Shown piece by piece: positions 1 through 9,475 of a stretch of 61,875 nucleotides of DNA (its first letter is position 1; each line of letters begins with the position of its first letter). Position numbers and translations under genes: made by a program. Source of the stretch: Gammaproteobacteria bacterium (lineage in GTDB: Bacteria > Pseudomonadota > Gammaproteobacteria > Ga0077536). The notes below the pieces were generated by a model, which saw only the letters and a list, made by a program, of their open reading frames with translations, was not told where the DNA came from and did not search any database. Location of the stretch: positions 1-61,875 of the forward strand of contig JAIEQK010000136.1 in assembly GCA_019747795.1 (NCBI GenBank), read 5' to 3'.

Positions 1-746
1 AGCTGCGGGAGATCCGTCAGCTCCGAGACGAGAACGCCCGGCTGAAGCGCCTAGTGGCCGATTTGACCTTGGACAAGCACATCCTGTCGGAGGTGCTGCA
101 AAAAAAAAGTTTGAAGCCGGCACGACGACGCCAGTTGGTTGCCTGGATCCAGGAGACTTTCCAGGTGAGCACGGTTCGGTCGTGTCGGCTAGCCCAATTT
201 ACCCGGGCGGCCTGGTATCGCCAAAGCACGGCGCAGGATCAAACGCCCTTGGCAATGCGCATTCGCGATCTTGCCCATGCGCGCCCGCGGTTGGGTTACC
301 AACGGATAGCCGTGTTGCTGCGGCGGGAGGGCTGGCCCGTCAATCGTAAACGGGTACGCCGCCTGTACCGGCTGCAGGGCCTGCAACTGCGCATGTGGGT
401 TCGCCGTCGGAAGCACATGTGCTTGCACCGTGGCCCGGCGCCAGTAGCCACACGGACTATCGAGCGATGGAGCATGGATTTCGTCCACGACGCCTTGTTC
501 GACGGCCGGCCGTTCCGTGTGCTGACGGTCGTCGATCAGTATAGTCGCCAGAGTCCTGTGCTAGAGGTCGATTTTGGCCATTCCGGACGGAGCGTCGCGG
601 CGGCCCTCGAGCGCGTTGTGGCACAGCTCGGGACGCCTGTTTCGATTACCGTCGACCACGGTACAGAGTTCACCTCCAAGGCGCTGGAGGAAAGGGCGTG
701 GAAACGTGGCGTGAAGCTCGATTTCACACGCCCCGGAAAGCCCACG
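1..746 (+). pseudogene. IS3-family transposase (OrfA C-terminus joined to OrfB), 3' truncated by an IS256 element
   Basis: Reads LREIRQLRDENARLKRLVADLTLDKHILSEVLQKK, then an integrase core (WSMDFVHDALFDGRPFRVLTVVDQYSRQ...SITVDHGTEFTSKALEE). The coding sequence stops at the IS256 end near 747. Confidence 0.88.
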
Positions 747-2092
747 GGGGTGTCAGGAATTTTGTGTGTGAGGCGTAACATGACCGAGAGGAACCGTTAT
801 GCCAAGCAGAAAGACCACCAAGGCGGCCGCGTCAGCGGTGCTGCCTGAGATCCCGAGAGAGCTGCTCGACCAGTTCGTTAAAGGGCCGATGAGCGCGGAG
901 GCGGTGCAAGCGGCCTCGATGGCGTTCAAGAAGGCGCTGATGGAGCGTGCGCTGGGTGCGGAGCTATCCCATCACCTGGGCTACCCGCCTGGCGAAGCGC
1001 GTCCCGAGGACAGCAGGAACCACCGTAACGGGGTGAGCGGCAAGACCGTGCTGACCGAAGACGGGCCGGTCCGCATCGAGGTACCGCGGGATCGTGAGGG
1101 CAGCTTCGAGCCGCTGCTCATTCCGAAGCACGAACGTCGTTTCACGGGCTTCGACGACAAGATAGTCGCGATGTACGCGCGCGGCATGACCATGCGCGAG
1201 ATCCAGGGCTTCCTGGCCGAGCAGTATGGGACCGAGGTCAGTCCAGAGTTCATTAGCTCGGTAACTGACGCGGTGATGACCGAGGTCACCGCGTGGCAGA
1301 GTCGACCGCTCGAGCCGATGTACCCGGTGGTGTTCTTCGACGCCCTGCGGGTGAAGATCCGCGAAGACGCGGTTGTGCACAACAAGGCGATTTACCTGGC
1401 GCTGGGCGTGTTGCCGGACGGCACTCGCGACGTTCTCGGGCTATGGATTGAGCAGACTGAGGGCGCCAAGTTCTGGCTGAAAGTGTTCAACGACCTGAAG
1501 GCCCGGGGCGTCGGCGATATCCTGATTGCGGTCACCGATGGCCTGAAGGGCCTCCCGGAGGCGCTGGCGGCGGTGTTTCCCGCCACCACGCTGCAGACCT
1601 GTATCGTGCATCTGATCCGCAACAGCCTCGATTACACGTCGTGGAAAGACCGTAAGCAACTGGCCAGTGCCCTGCGTCCGATCTACACGGCAGCGACGGC
1701 CGAAGCCGCGGCACGGGCGTTGGACGAGTTCGAGGCCAGCGCATGGGGACAGAAGCATCCGACGGTGGTCGCCACCTGGCGCCGGGCCTGGGACCGGGTG
1801 ATCCCGTTCTTCGCCTTCGCGCCGGAGATCCGGCGGGTGATTTACACCACCAACGCCATCGAGAGCCTGCATAGCCAGCTACGCAAGATCATCAAGACCC
1901 GAGGCCACTTCCCCAGTGACGACGCAGCGAGCAAACTGCTGTGGCTGGCCTTGCGCAACATCACCGCTGACTGGTCACGATCGGTCCTCGAGTGGCGCCA
2001 GGCGATGAACCAAATTGCGATTGCCTATGGCGACCGCTTTACACAGACCAACTAACCAACGCCCTCAAACACAGAAATCTAGACAGGCCCCC
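747..2092 (+). mobile_element. IS256-family insertion sequence, apparently complete, with imperfect terminal inverted repeats
   Basis: Left end ggggtgtcaggaattttgtgtgtgaggcg and right end cgccctcaaacacagaaatctagacaggcccc are imperfect inverted repeats flanking a full transposase. Confidence 0.85.
799..2055 (+). CDS. IS256-family transposase (MULE/DDE type)
   Basis: 418 aa; HRNGVSGKTVLTEDGPVRIEVPRDREGSFEP, FFDALRVKIRE, CIVHLIRNSLDYTSWKDRK, YTTNAIESLHSQLRK. Confidence 0.95.
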   Translation: MPSRKTTKAAASAVLPEIPRELLDQFVKGPMSAEAVQAASMAFKKALMERALGAELSHHLGYPPGEARPEDSRNHRNGVSGKTVLTEDGPVRIEVPRDREGSFEPLLIPKHERRFTGFDDKIVAMYARGMTMREIQGFLAEQYGTEVSPEFISSVTDAVMTEVTAWQSRPLEPMYPVVFFDALRVKIREDAVVHNKAIYLALGVLPDGTRDVLGLWIEQTEGAKFWLKVFNDLKARGVGDILIAVTDGLKGLPEALAAVFPATTLQTCIVHLIRNSLDYTSWKDRKQLASALRPIYTAATAEAAARALDEFEASAWGQKHPTVVATWRRAWDRVIPFFAFAPEIRRVIYTTNAIESLHSQLRKIIKTRGHFPSDDAASKLLWLALRNITADWSRSVLEWRQAMNQIAIAYGDRFTQTN

Positions 2093-3117
2093 TCGGCCTC
2101 GAACACGTAGCGCCGCGCATGTGCCCAGCAACCGAGGTGCACCAGCCCGTGCGTCGCAGCCACCGCGGCTTAGACCTCGTAGCCATCGCTCATCAGCGCA
2201 CCTCGCGCCCCGTCGTACAACTCGACCGCGGTCTTCGCGCTGCGCGACGGCGCATACGTGATCAGCCGTACCGGCGGGCTCGAGCCCGAGCACTGCACCC
2301 ACAGCCAGGACTTCGTCTGCGCCGCCCGACCGGGCTCTTTCAACACCTGCACCTGCGTCTCATCGCCGTGCACCACCGCAGCGTCGAGCAATCGCTCGCG
2401 CAACAGGTTCACCAACGGCTGCACCGCCTGCCCGGCACGCATTACGTTCGCCGCCAACCTGCCCCGGCCGAGTTCACCGCCGAAGCGCTTCAAGATCCCC
2501 GCCTGCCGATACAACGGCAACGCGTCCTGGTACTTCGCCGTCACCACCCACGCCAGCGAGCCTTCGCTCAGCACACCCTTCGGCACTAGCCGTCGCGGCC
2601 CCGGTGCCGTCACCACCCCCCGATGACAGCACGGACACGCGTACTTCACCCGCTCGTGCCTCAGCACCCGTACCACCGCCGGCACGATGTCGAGTTGTTC
2701 ACTCACCTCGACCCCGATGGCTTCGAGCACCGTCCCGTCGTGCGCGCACACCCGCTCGCTCGCCGGCAGTTCGTGGCGCACCACTTCTCGCGGCAGGCTC
2801 GCGTCCGATGGCCGCCGACCAGGCTTGCGCTTCGCATGCGACGCCACCCGTACCGCGACCTCTTCAGGTCCGCGCGCCAACGTCTCCGCTTCGTTGAAGA
2901 ACAAGTCGTCCTGCTTCGACGACCACTGCTCGCTCGACGAGCCGTACAGCCGCCGCAGCTGCGCCTTGTACCGCAGCTCAAAGTAATCGCGCTCAATGCG
3001 CGTGCGCTTCAGCTCGACACGTGTACGATCGAGCTCGGCCTCAAACGCGGCCAACTTCCCTTGCAACGTCTCGACCGTCGCTGGATCAAGTTCGTGGTCG
3101 GCTGACGACAGTTCCAT
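2093..3117 (-). pseudogene. IS66-family transposase TnpC, N-terminal half; in-frame stop and truncated by IS256
   Basis: LRRLYGSSSEQW, zinc-finger-like HELPASERVCAHDG...YACPCCHRG, VHGDETQVQVLKEPGRAAQTKSWLWVQ. The frame stops (TAA, 2170-2172) after SDGYEV but continues as AAVAATHGLVHLGCWAHARRYVFEAEG up to the IS256 end. Confidence 0.88.
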
Positions 3118-3168
3118 GGCCGCAGTCGATCACAGCCCAGATCTCCGGTCAAGCCCTCGCCATCGACC

Positions 3169-3520
3169 TCAACTCGCGCGACGCACATAGAACGCCGTAT
3201 GACCGCGCATCGCGCCGAGGTCATAGCCCTGCAACAGCCAGCCCAACTGCTCCAGCGTCAAGCGCACCGTCGTCTCGCCTTGTCGCGGCCACGCGAACCG
3301 ATCACGCTCAAGACGCTTGTAGTGCAACCAGAAGCCGTTGCGATCCCAAGTCAGGACCTTCACCTTGTCACGCCGACGATTGCCGAACGCATACAGCGCC
3401 GGTGCGAACGCATCCAACTTCAGCGACTGCTCGACCACCGCCACCAGACCGTTGATGCTCTTACGGAAGTCCACCGGTGCCACGTGGGTGCCACGTGCAC
3501 GTACACCGACAGACCTTCGG
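3169..3520 (-). CDS. tnpB: IS66 accessory protein TnpB (Orf2)
   Basis: PVDFRKSINGLVAVVEQSLKLDAFAPALYAFGNRRRDKVKVLTWDRNGFWLHYKRLERDRFAWPR is the IS66 Orf2 signature. The start codon is uncertain. Confidence 0.85.
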
Positions 3521-3900
3521 TCAGACCGAACATAACAAGGCCGACAGCGTCGCAAACAGCGCTTCCGCCTCGTCTCGACCGGCCACACCCACCTCGACCA
3601 GCACACCATTCGGCAACCACACTCGCCACGGTGCCGGTGACCCACACACTACACTCACCCGCGCAAACGACCGCACCGGCGCCTCTCGACTCCCGCCTTG
3701 ACCGTTCGCGCCCACCCTACCGGCCGCTTCGCGCTGCCTCGCTCTGCGCGCCCTGTACAACGGCTGCGCCGGAACACCGAGCTTGCGTGCTTACGCTGCC
3801 AGCGACAGACCTGACCGCTCTGCCACTTCCACGTGACCACGCCACCGGGCTACACCGCCTTCCGCCATCGCCTGAACCTCAAACACTTGCTGAGGCGATA
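3521..3900 (-). pseudogene. IS66 accessory protein TnpA (Orf1), with an internal stop
   Basis: The frame reads RSGLSLAA*ARKLGVPAQPLYRARRARQ...ARVSVVCGSPAPWRVWLPNGVLVEVGVAGRDEAEALFATLSA. Confidence 0.6.
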
Positions 3901-3952
3901 GTCTCCGACGCTGCTCGCGGAAGCGGAAGAACGTGGTTTACTGAGCGCTTAC

Positions 3953-5049
3953 GCTTCATCATTCGGAAAGTGCCCCTTGTTGCGGATGCTTTTCCGCACC
4001 TGGCTATGCAGACTCTCTATCGCATGGGTGGTGTAGAGAATTTTTCGCACCTCCATCGGGAACACGAAGAACGGGATGACCGCCTCCCCGTTTCGGCGCC
4101 AGGACTGGGCAATGTCTGGATATTTCAGACCCCAGATGCCGAGTTCGAAAGTGTCCAGCTCGCGCCGGGCAGCCTCAGCATTGTCGGTCCGATAGACGGG
4201 CTTCAAGGCAACGGCGACCGCCTTACGCTCTTTCCACGAGGCAAACTGCATCGAGTAGCGGAGCAGATGCACGATGCAGGTCTGCACGACGGTTTCGGGG
4301 TAGACAGTCGTGATGGCTTCCCGGAAGCCTTTCAGTCCATCGACCACCGCAATCAGGATGTCGTGGGTGCCGCGAGCGTTCAACTCGTTCATCACCCGCA
4401 GCCAGAACTTGGCGCCCTCGGTTTGCTCGCCCCACAGACCTAGCACTTCCTTGTGGCCGCTGGGACGCATGCCGATGGCCAGGTACACAACCTTGTTGCG
4501 CACCACGCCCTCGTCCCTGATTTTGACCCGCAGCGCATCGAAGAACACGATGGCGTAGGTCGGCTCGAGGGGGCGGCTCTGCCAGGCGGTCACTTCGTCT
4601 ATGACCGCGTCCGTGACGGCGGAGACCAGATCGGGGGAAATCGTCACACCGTACAGCTCGCCGACATGGGCCTGGATATCCCGGATGCTCATGCCGCGGG
4701 CATACAGCGCGATAATCTTGTCGTCGAAGCCTGGAAACTGGCGGCGGTACTTCGCTATCAGCGCGGGCTCGAACCGGCCGTGCCGGTCTCGAGGGATCGA
4801 CAGCGTCAGGGAGCCGTCCTCGGTCAGGACCGTTTTAAGGCTGCTGCCATTGCGATGATTGCCCGCCGCCTGTTCGGGCGCCGAATCCAGATGCGAATCC
4901 AGCTCCGCATTCAGCATCCGCTCGGCCAGCGCTTTCTTCAACTCGCTGATTCGCCCATCCGGTTCAAGCGCAGTCTTCGGGTCACGACCGGCCAGTAGCC
5001 GGTCAAGCAGTTCGGCGTCGAACGCCGACTTCGTGGGAAGTGTGGACAT
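3953..5049 (-). pseudogene. Second, divergent IS256-family transposase, C-terminus cut off by the IS66 insertion
   Basis: 366-aa ORF homologous to the 799-2055 transposase. The coding frame ends at ...IRNKGHFPNDEA exactly where IS66-like terminal sequence (gtaagcgctcag on the minus strand) begins at 3952. Confidence 0.9.
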
Positions 5050-5077
5050 ACTTCACTCCTTCGCCCGCTTCGGGCAG

Positions 5078-5113
5078 TGTATGGCTCACACAAAAATCCA
5101 CACAGGCTCGTTC
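5078..5113. repeat. Terminal inverted repeat of the second IS256 element
   Basis: Minus strand gagcctgtgtggatttttgtgtgagccatac resembles the right end of the first IS256 (gggcctgtctagatttctgtgtttgaggg). Confidence 0.6.
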
Positions 5114-5246
5114 ATGCCGCTGATTCGCTAGCCTTCTTCGTCTTGCTGCTTGGCATGCCGCTTCCTCTCGAATGCGTTCCGTCGTGCACAGGAAGTTTCG
5201 TTCAGCCCCGCCCCATTTATCTCACGCTCGTCACATGTCCGACGGA

Positions 5247-5275
5247 TAAAAGCCCCGGTGGATATGGGGCTTTTA
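5247..5275. terminator. Hairpin, terminator-like, A/T-flanked on both sides
   Basis: taaaagcccc-ggtggatat-ggggctttta. Confidence 0.55.
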
Positions 5276-5320
5276 CACAGCCAATACTCGGTCCGGCCGA
5301 TGAGGAGTAGCTAAATTGCT

Positions 5321-5605
5321 TCAGTCATTCTTGATAACAGCATTACCGGCTCCAGGTTTCCCCCACGGCACCCAAATCTTACGATTCAACATCAAGATTA
5401 ACCCACCATCGGCGGTTTCCATCTGCGTGCCGTCTTTCATTTCCATCTTCTTACCGTGCGCATCAACCATGCGTCCAGTGCCATCAGCGTGCAAGTACAG
5501 AGTTGACCCGTCCTTGAGCGCGACCTCTGTAGCCACACCTTCTGTGGCATGCGATACGCCGCAAACTGCTAGCGTCAAGGCTACCGTGAGCAATGTCTTC
5601 TTCAT
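5321..5605 (-). CDS. Small periplasmic protein, CopK-like (copper-binding) candidate
   Basis: MKKTLLTVALTLAVCGVSHA signal peptide, then VALKDGSTLYLHADGTGRMVDAHGKKMEMKDGTQMETADGGLILMLNRKIW. Met-rich, with a CopK-like layout (VALKDGST...MK.G..METKDGK..M). Confidence 0.55.
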   Translation of the reverse strand: MKKTLLTVALTLAVCGVSHATEGVATEVALKDGSTLYLHADGTGRMVDAHGKKMEMKDGTQMETADGGLILMLNRKIWVPWGKPGAGNAVIKND

Positions 5606-6129
5606 GTCTGAACCCCTGCGTAGTTTAGGTAAGGCCGGGCGGCCCCCGGACCAAGCAGATTTTACTAGATGTCCGCGGGATTTGCGCATCCGTGAATACC
5701 ACTAATGGAAAGCCGAACGCACCAACGCAGGGCGTCGAAAGCGGCGTTTGCAAGTTATTGCGATTCAGTACGGTGCGTTACCCAGCTTCTTTAACGTCGA
5801 CCATTCTTGCGCGGTCGCGTCGCGGGAGTGCGACTCTGGCCCCAGCGGTTTCTATGCAGGTGGGACCGCTGCCAGGTTCATTCGTTCACGACCGAGTTTC
5901 GCGGAGAGAACTCGTGGTGCACCGTGCGCCTGCCGCTTCAGGCAGGTCGGCAGCGCTGGTGTAGCAGCTTCCTAACGAGCGGCAGTTCGCTCCACGATTT
6001 CAATCGCTGCCAAATCCGCAACCTCCCAGTGTTTGAACACCGCACGCTGGTGATTCTCCCGCAGATCCGCGTAGCTTGCCCACACGGCGGCCCCATTGTT
6101 GAGTTGCTGTGAACCTGCCCCGTCAGACC

Positions 6130-6600
6130 GGACGCCAAGAAACGGTTTGAAGAGCTAGGCGACCATCAGCATCCGTGCATAGTTGTCCGGCGAGCGGTTG
6201 CCAAGGGCCGAGTGTCTCCGGGTCGGATTGTAGAAGCCGTGGATGTAGTTTGCGATCCTGACGTGGGCAGCGGCCTTTGAGGGATACACGCCGATCGCCT
6301 CTTCGTTCGTCAGGGTGGCGAAGAAGGAGTCGGCGACGGCATTGACCTAGCAGTTGGCCTTGCGGCTCATGCTCGGCACGAAGCCCAGGGCCGTGAGCGT
6401 ACGTCGGAAGTAGTGGCTCGCGTACTGGCTGCCGCAGTCGGAAGTGGAACAGCACGCCGTGAGGCCCGGACGAGTGCGGCCAGGCATTCAAGAAGTCCTG
6501 TTCGACCAAGTCATCCGGCATGCGGTCGCTGAGGCCGTAGCCCAGCACCTACCGGGACTGGAGGCTCAGCACGACGGCCAGGTACAACCATGAAGGTGGC
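6130..6600 (-). pseudogene. IS3-family transposase C-terminal relic with frameshift and stop
   Basis: In shifted frames: DLVEQDFLNAWPHSSGPHGVLFHSDCGSQYAS / NAVADSFFATLTNEEAIGVYPSKAAAHVRIANYIHGFYNPTRRHSALGNRSPDNY. Confidence 0.8.
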
Positions 6601-7463
6601 ATAGAAGCGCTTCATGGCGGCAATATTCTGGGCCTGGAGGCTCATGGGAAACTCCTGATGGTCACGATGTTTGTCGTCGTTGCGCCGTCCGTCCAGAGTC
6701 GGGTGCGAATTCGGCTCCTCCCTCCCACCTGAATGCCGTCGACGCTCGATTACGAAGGGCACGCGCGAAGTCCTCGCCACTGCCGTAGCCCTAGAGAACT
6801 CGTCGATGATCGAACCGCTATGCCTCCGCACCTCGTCGAGTGGCGCGTTTTAGATCGTCACGACTCGATGACATCGGCGCACTGATGCATGGCGGTACTT
6901 GACCCGCCGCAGCTGGTACTTACCGCGGGCACTTCGAACGTCGCGTTCGCGGCGCCGGCACCACCGGTCCACAAGTCCGGACCTCGGTCCCGGACAAGCT
7001 TAGACCGCGCGTCGACGCGGCGACAATGCGGTTCTACGCGATGGCGCTTAGAACGCTCATTCGACAATACGACGGGTGCGTGTCGACGATTTGGTTGGTG
7101 GATCGCTGTCGATGGGCTACCGCAAGAGACTGGACGTACATCCTTGCCGCTCCGACCGTCACGTCCGTGAACGAAGGCGTCGGAAACAAGCGAGAAATCG
7201 GAGCGGGAAGTGAGAGCGCGATTGTCCGGCGCGCGCCAGCGTCTGGGCCGGCTGGAGCCACACCTTGGACTTGCCAGGACGATATAGGACGGCATTGGTG
7301 CCGGAGCGCGAACTCAAACGGGAGACCTTCTGAATTTCTGAATCGCAGGGCTGACGGTCAGACTAAGGGGTGTCAGGGGCGGGGTACACGACGGGGTACA
7401 TTCCCAAATCGCTCAAAAATATCTCTATCTTTATTAATTAGTTGTGATTGCACCTCTTCTCCT

Positions 7464-7527
7464 AGTCCCCCAGCCATAAATGCAAACGGGCCCTGTTGGG
7501 CCCGTTTGCATTTATGGCTGGGGGACT
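7464..7527. repeat. Perfect inverted repeat, 30-bp arms and 4-nt loop
   Basis: agtcccccagccataaatgcaaacgggccc-TGTT-gggcccgtttgcatttatggctgggggact. Confidence 0.95.
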
Positions 7528-8116
7528 GGCCTTGGTTCGAACCTACCGTTCGACAAAGTCGCGAAGCGACTTTGGACGCCGCGCCAGCGGCGCCCCGCAG
7601 GGGTGGCGAATCGCAACAAGCGATTCGCCATCAATCCTAGTCCTCTCAGAGTGCAGTCAGACGCAATGGGCCCCGTTCTGCTTTGTGTGGCAGGGGGACT
7701 GGCTTGATGAGAACCTATCGTTCGACAAGTTCGCAACGCGAACTTGGACGCCGCGCCAGCGGCGCCCCGCAGGGGTGGCGAATCGCGACAAGCGATTCGC
7801 CATCAATCCTAGTCCTCTCAGAGTGCAGCCAGACGCAATAATGGGCCCGTTCTGCTTTGTGTGGCTGGGGGACTCGCCTTGGTTCGAACCTACCGTTCGA
7901 CAAAGTCGCGAAGCGACTTTGGACGCCGCGCCAGCGGCGCCCCGCAGAGGTGGGCGAATCGCAAAAAGCGATTCGCCATCAATCCTCGATGCAGTTCTGC
8001 GCCCACGAACACAACGCTGAGCCCGGTGGCATTGATACCTGGGGGACTCGCCTTGGTTCGGCCCCCCCATTCGAAAACATCGCAAAGCGAACTTGGACGC
8101 CCTCCGCCAGCTGGAC
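7498..8116. repeat. Tandem array of a structured 173/174-bp repeat (three full units and one partial)
   Basis: The gggggac anchor recurs at 7520, 7693, 7867 and 8041 (spacing 173, 174, 174). Each of the first three units has the same ordered set of hairpins. Confidence 0.93.
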
Positions 8117-8686
8117 TCACTTGGATGTCGGCGCCGGAAACCCTTCCGGACGCCAGTTGCGGTCGTGCGGTAGCCCCTCCGCAACCGGCTTACCGGCACT
8201 CGCCTCCACGCACAGCTCGCGCAGCCAGGCGAGCACCGCATCGAAGCCGCCGTGGACCTGGGTTGACCATTTACTCACGACCCGGCTGCGTCCTGAAGCC
8301 AGGGTGACACCAATCTCGAGCCGTAGTGATTCAGGCTCCGCCGACGTTCGAGGCAATTCCGTACCTATAAAATCCTGCGCCTCGAGCAGCGCGTTCAACT
8401 CGGCAATCCGCGCTTCATCGAGCGTGACGGCATGGCGGGCTTCGACGTGGCGCCGCTGTGTCTCATCGAAGGTGACGACCTGACAGACGCCGGTGCCATC
8501 ACCCCGCAGGAACAGGTTGGTGCCACCGTACAGCGGATGCGCACCGAGGTAGACGATGGTCCGGAAAGGATCAGTCGCCGCCACAGGCGTCGCACCGCTG
8601 GCCATCACGCTTTGCGTGACTGAGAGGAGGTGCGCACCCAGCAACAGCGCGCACATCACGACTGGACGGCTCAGTGCGCTGCGCAT
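8117..8686 (-). CDS. Hypothetical secreted protein
   Basis: 189 aa with an N-terminal hydrophobic signal (VVMCALLLGAHLLSVTQSVMASGA). Confidence 0.65.
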   Translation of the reverse strand: MRSALSRPVVMCALLLGAHLLSVTQSVMASGATPVAATDPFRTIVYLGAHPLYGGTNLFLRGDGTGVCQVVTFDETQRRHVEARHAVTLDEARIAELNALLEAQDFIGTELPRTSAEPESLRLEIGVTLASGRSRVVSKWSTQVHGGFDAVLAWLRELCVEASAGKPVAEGLPHDRNWRPEGFPAPTSK

Positions 8687-8719
8687 GCGCGACCAAGGTT
8701 CGCCCTGGCCGGCCTGCGC

Positions 8720-9475
8720 TCAGGCGACCTGTTTACGGCCGAGCACCCGCCAGCAGACCATCAGGCCCAGCGGACCACCCATCAACACGAGGCTGGGCGG
8801 CAGCGGAACCGGCACCAGGGAGAAGGTGTGGGCATTCGGACCGGACGCGTGGAGTTGGTTCATGAAATCCGCGAACTGCTGATAGTAGCGCGGGTACATC
8901 ACTGGATTCGTGGTCAGCGCGCCCAAGCCCATGAGTCCATCGCTGCTCAAGATCGCCGGATCATCCACCGCCCCACCCACATACTCATCGAACAGGCCGA
9001 GCATGTGTCCGAACTCATGCGCCTTGAAGGTGCCGATATCCGACAGCGCATACCACTTGGTCATGCTGTAGATGCGATCGGTATCGTTGCGCGTATTGTT
9101 GAAGACGGTTACGGTCTGGTTGAACGGGCCGGTGGTGGTCACATCGATGACGACCGGGAACTCGTCGCCCGTGTCCGATCTCACCCTGAACTTGTTGTTC
9201 CACACGGATTCGATGCTGGCTTCCGCCTCGGCTTTGTACGCCTCTGTGTCAAAGCTCTCGCCGAAGCCATCGAACAGGAAGTTGATTTCCACATGCTTGA
9301 CGACCTGCTCGCCGTCAAAGAAACGTGTGTAGGAGTATCGCCAGCTGAAGTCTCCAGAGACCTGCCTGCCCCTGATGTCCTCGCTGCCGGTGACATAGTC
9401 GGCTCGGGCGGTCGACACGGTGAGTGCCAGCAGCACTGCGCAGACCGATGCCACTCTCATGAACGTCAAATCCAT
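8720..9475 (-). CDS. Putative secreted zinc metalloprotease with a VPLP/PEP-CTERM-like C-terminal sorting signal
   Basis: Signal peptide; AHEFGHMLGLFDEYVGG (HExGHxxGxxD-like); C-terminus VPLPPSLVLMGGPLGLMVCWRVLGRKQ (motif, TM helix, basic tail). Confidence 0.72.
   Translation of the reverse strand: MDLTFMRVASVCAVLLALTVSTARADYVTGSEDIRGRQVSGDFSWRYSYTRFFDGEQVVKHVEINFLFDGFGESFDTEAYKAEAEASIESVWNNKFRVRSDTGDEFPVVIDVTTTGPFNQTVTVFNNTRNDTDRIYSMTKWYALSDIGTFKAHEFGHMLGLFDEYVGGAVDDPAILSSDGLMGLGALTTNPVMYPRYYQQFADFMNQLHASGPNAHTFSLVPVPLPPSLVLMGGPLGLMVCWRVLGRKQVA

Noticed and set aside
6858-7295. Overlapping ORFs on both strands between the IS3 relic and the att-like region
   Set aside because: No domain or motif recognised and the reading frames are short and mutually overlapping; treated as non-coding or degenerate sequence.
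8041-8116. Possible complete tRNA gene at the repeat array
   Set aside because: Only T-arm/acceptor-like 3' fragments are visible; no cloverleaf with D-arm and anticodon arm could be assembled by eye. tRNAscan-SE would settle it.
7657-8241. 194-aa minus-strand ORF (and several overlapping ORFs) with internally repeated peptides such as LGLMANRLSRFATPAGRRWRGVQ
   Set aside because: They lie across the 174-bp repeat array in several frames on both strands. The conservation is at the hairpin/nucleotide level, so they are most likely translations of structured repeats rather than real proteins.
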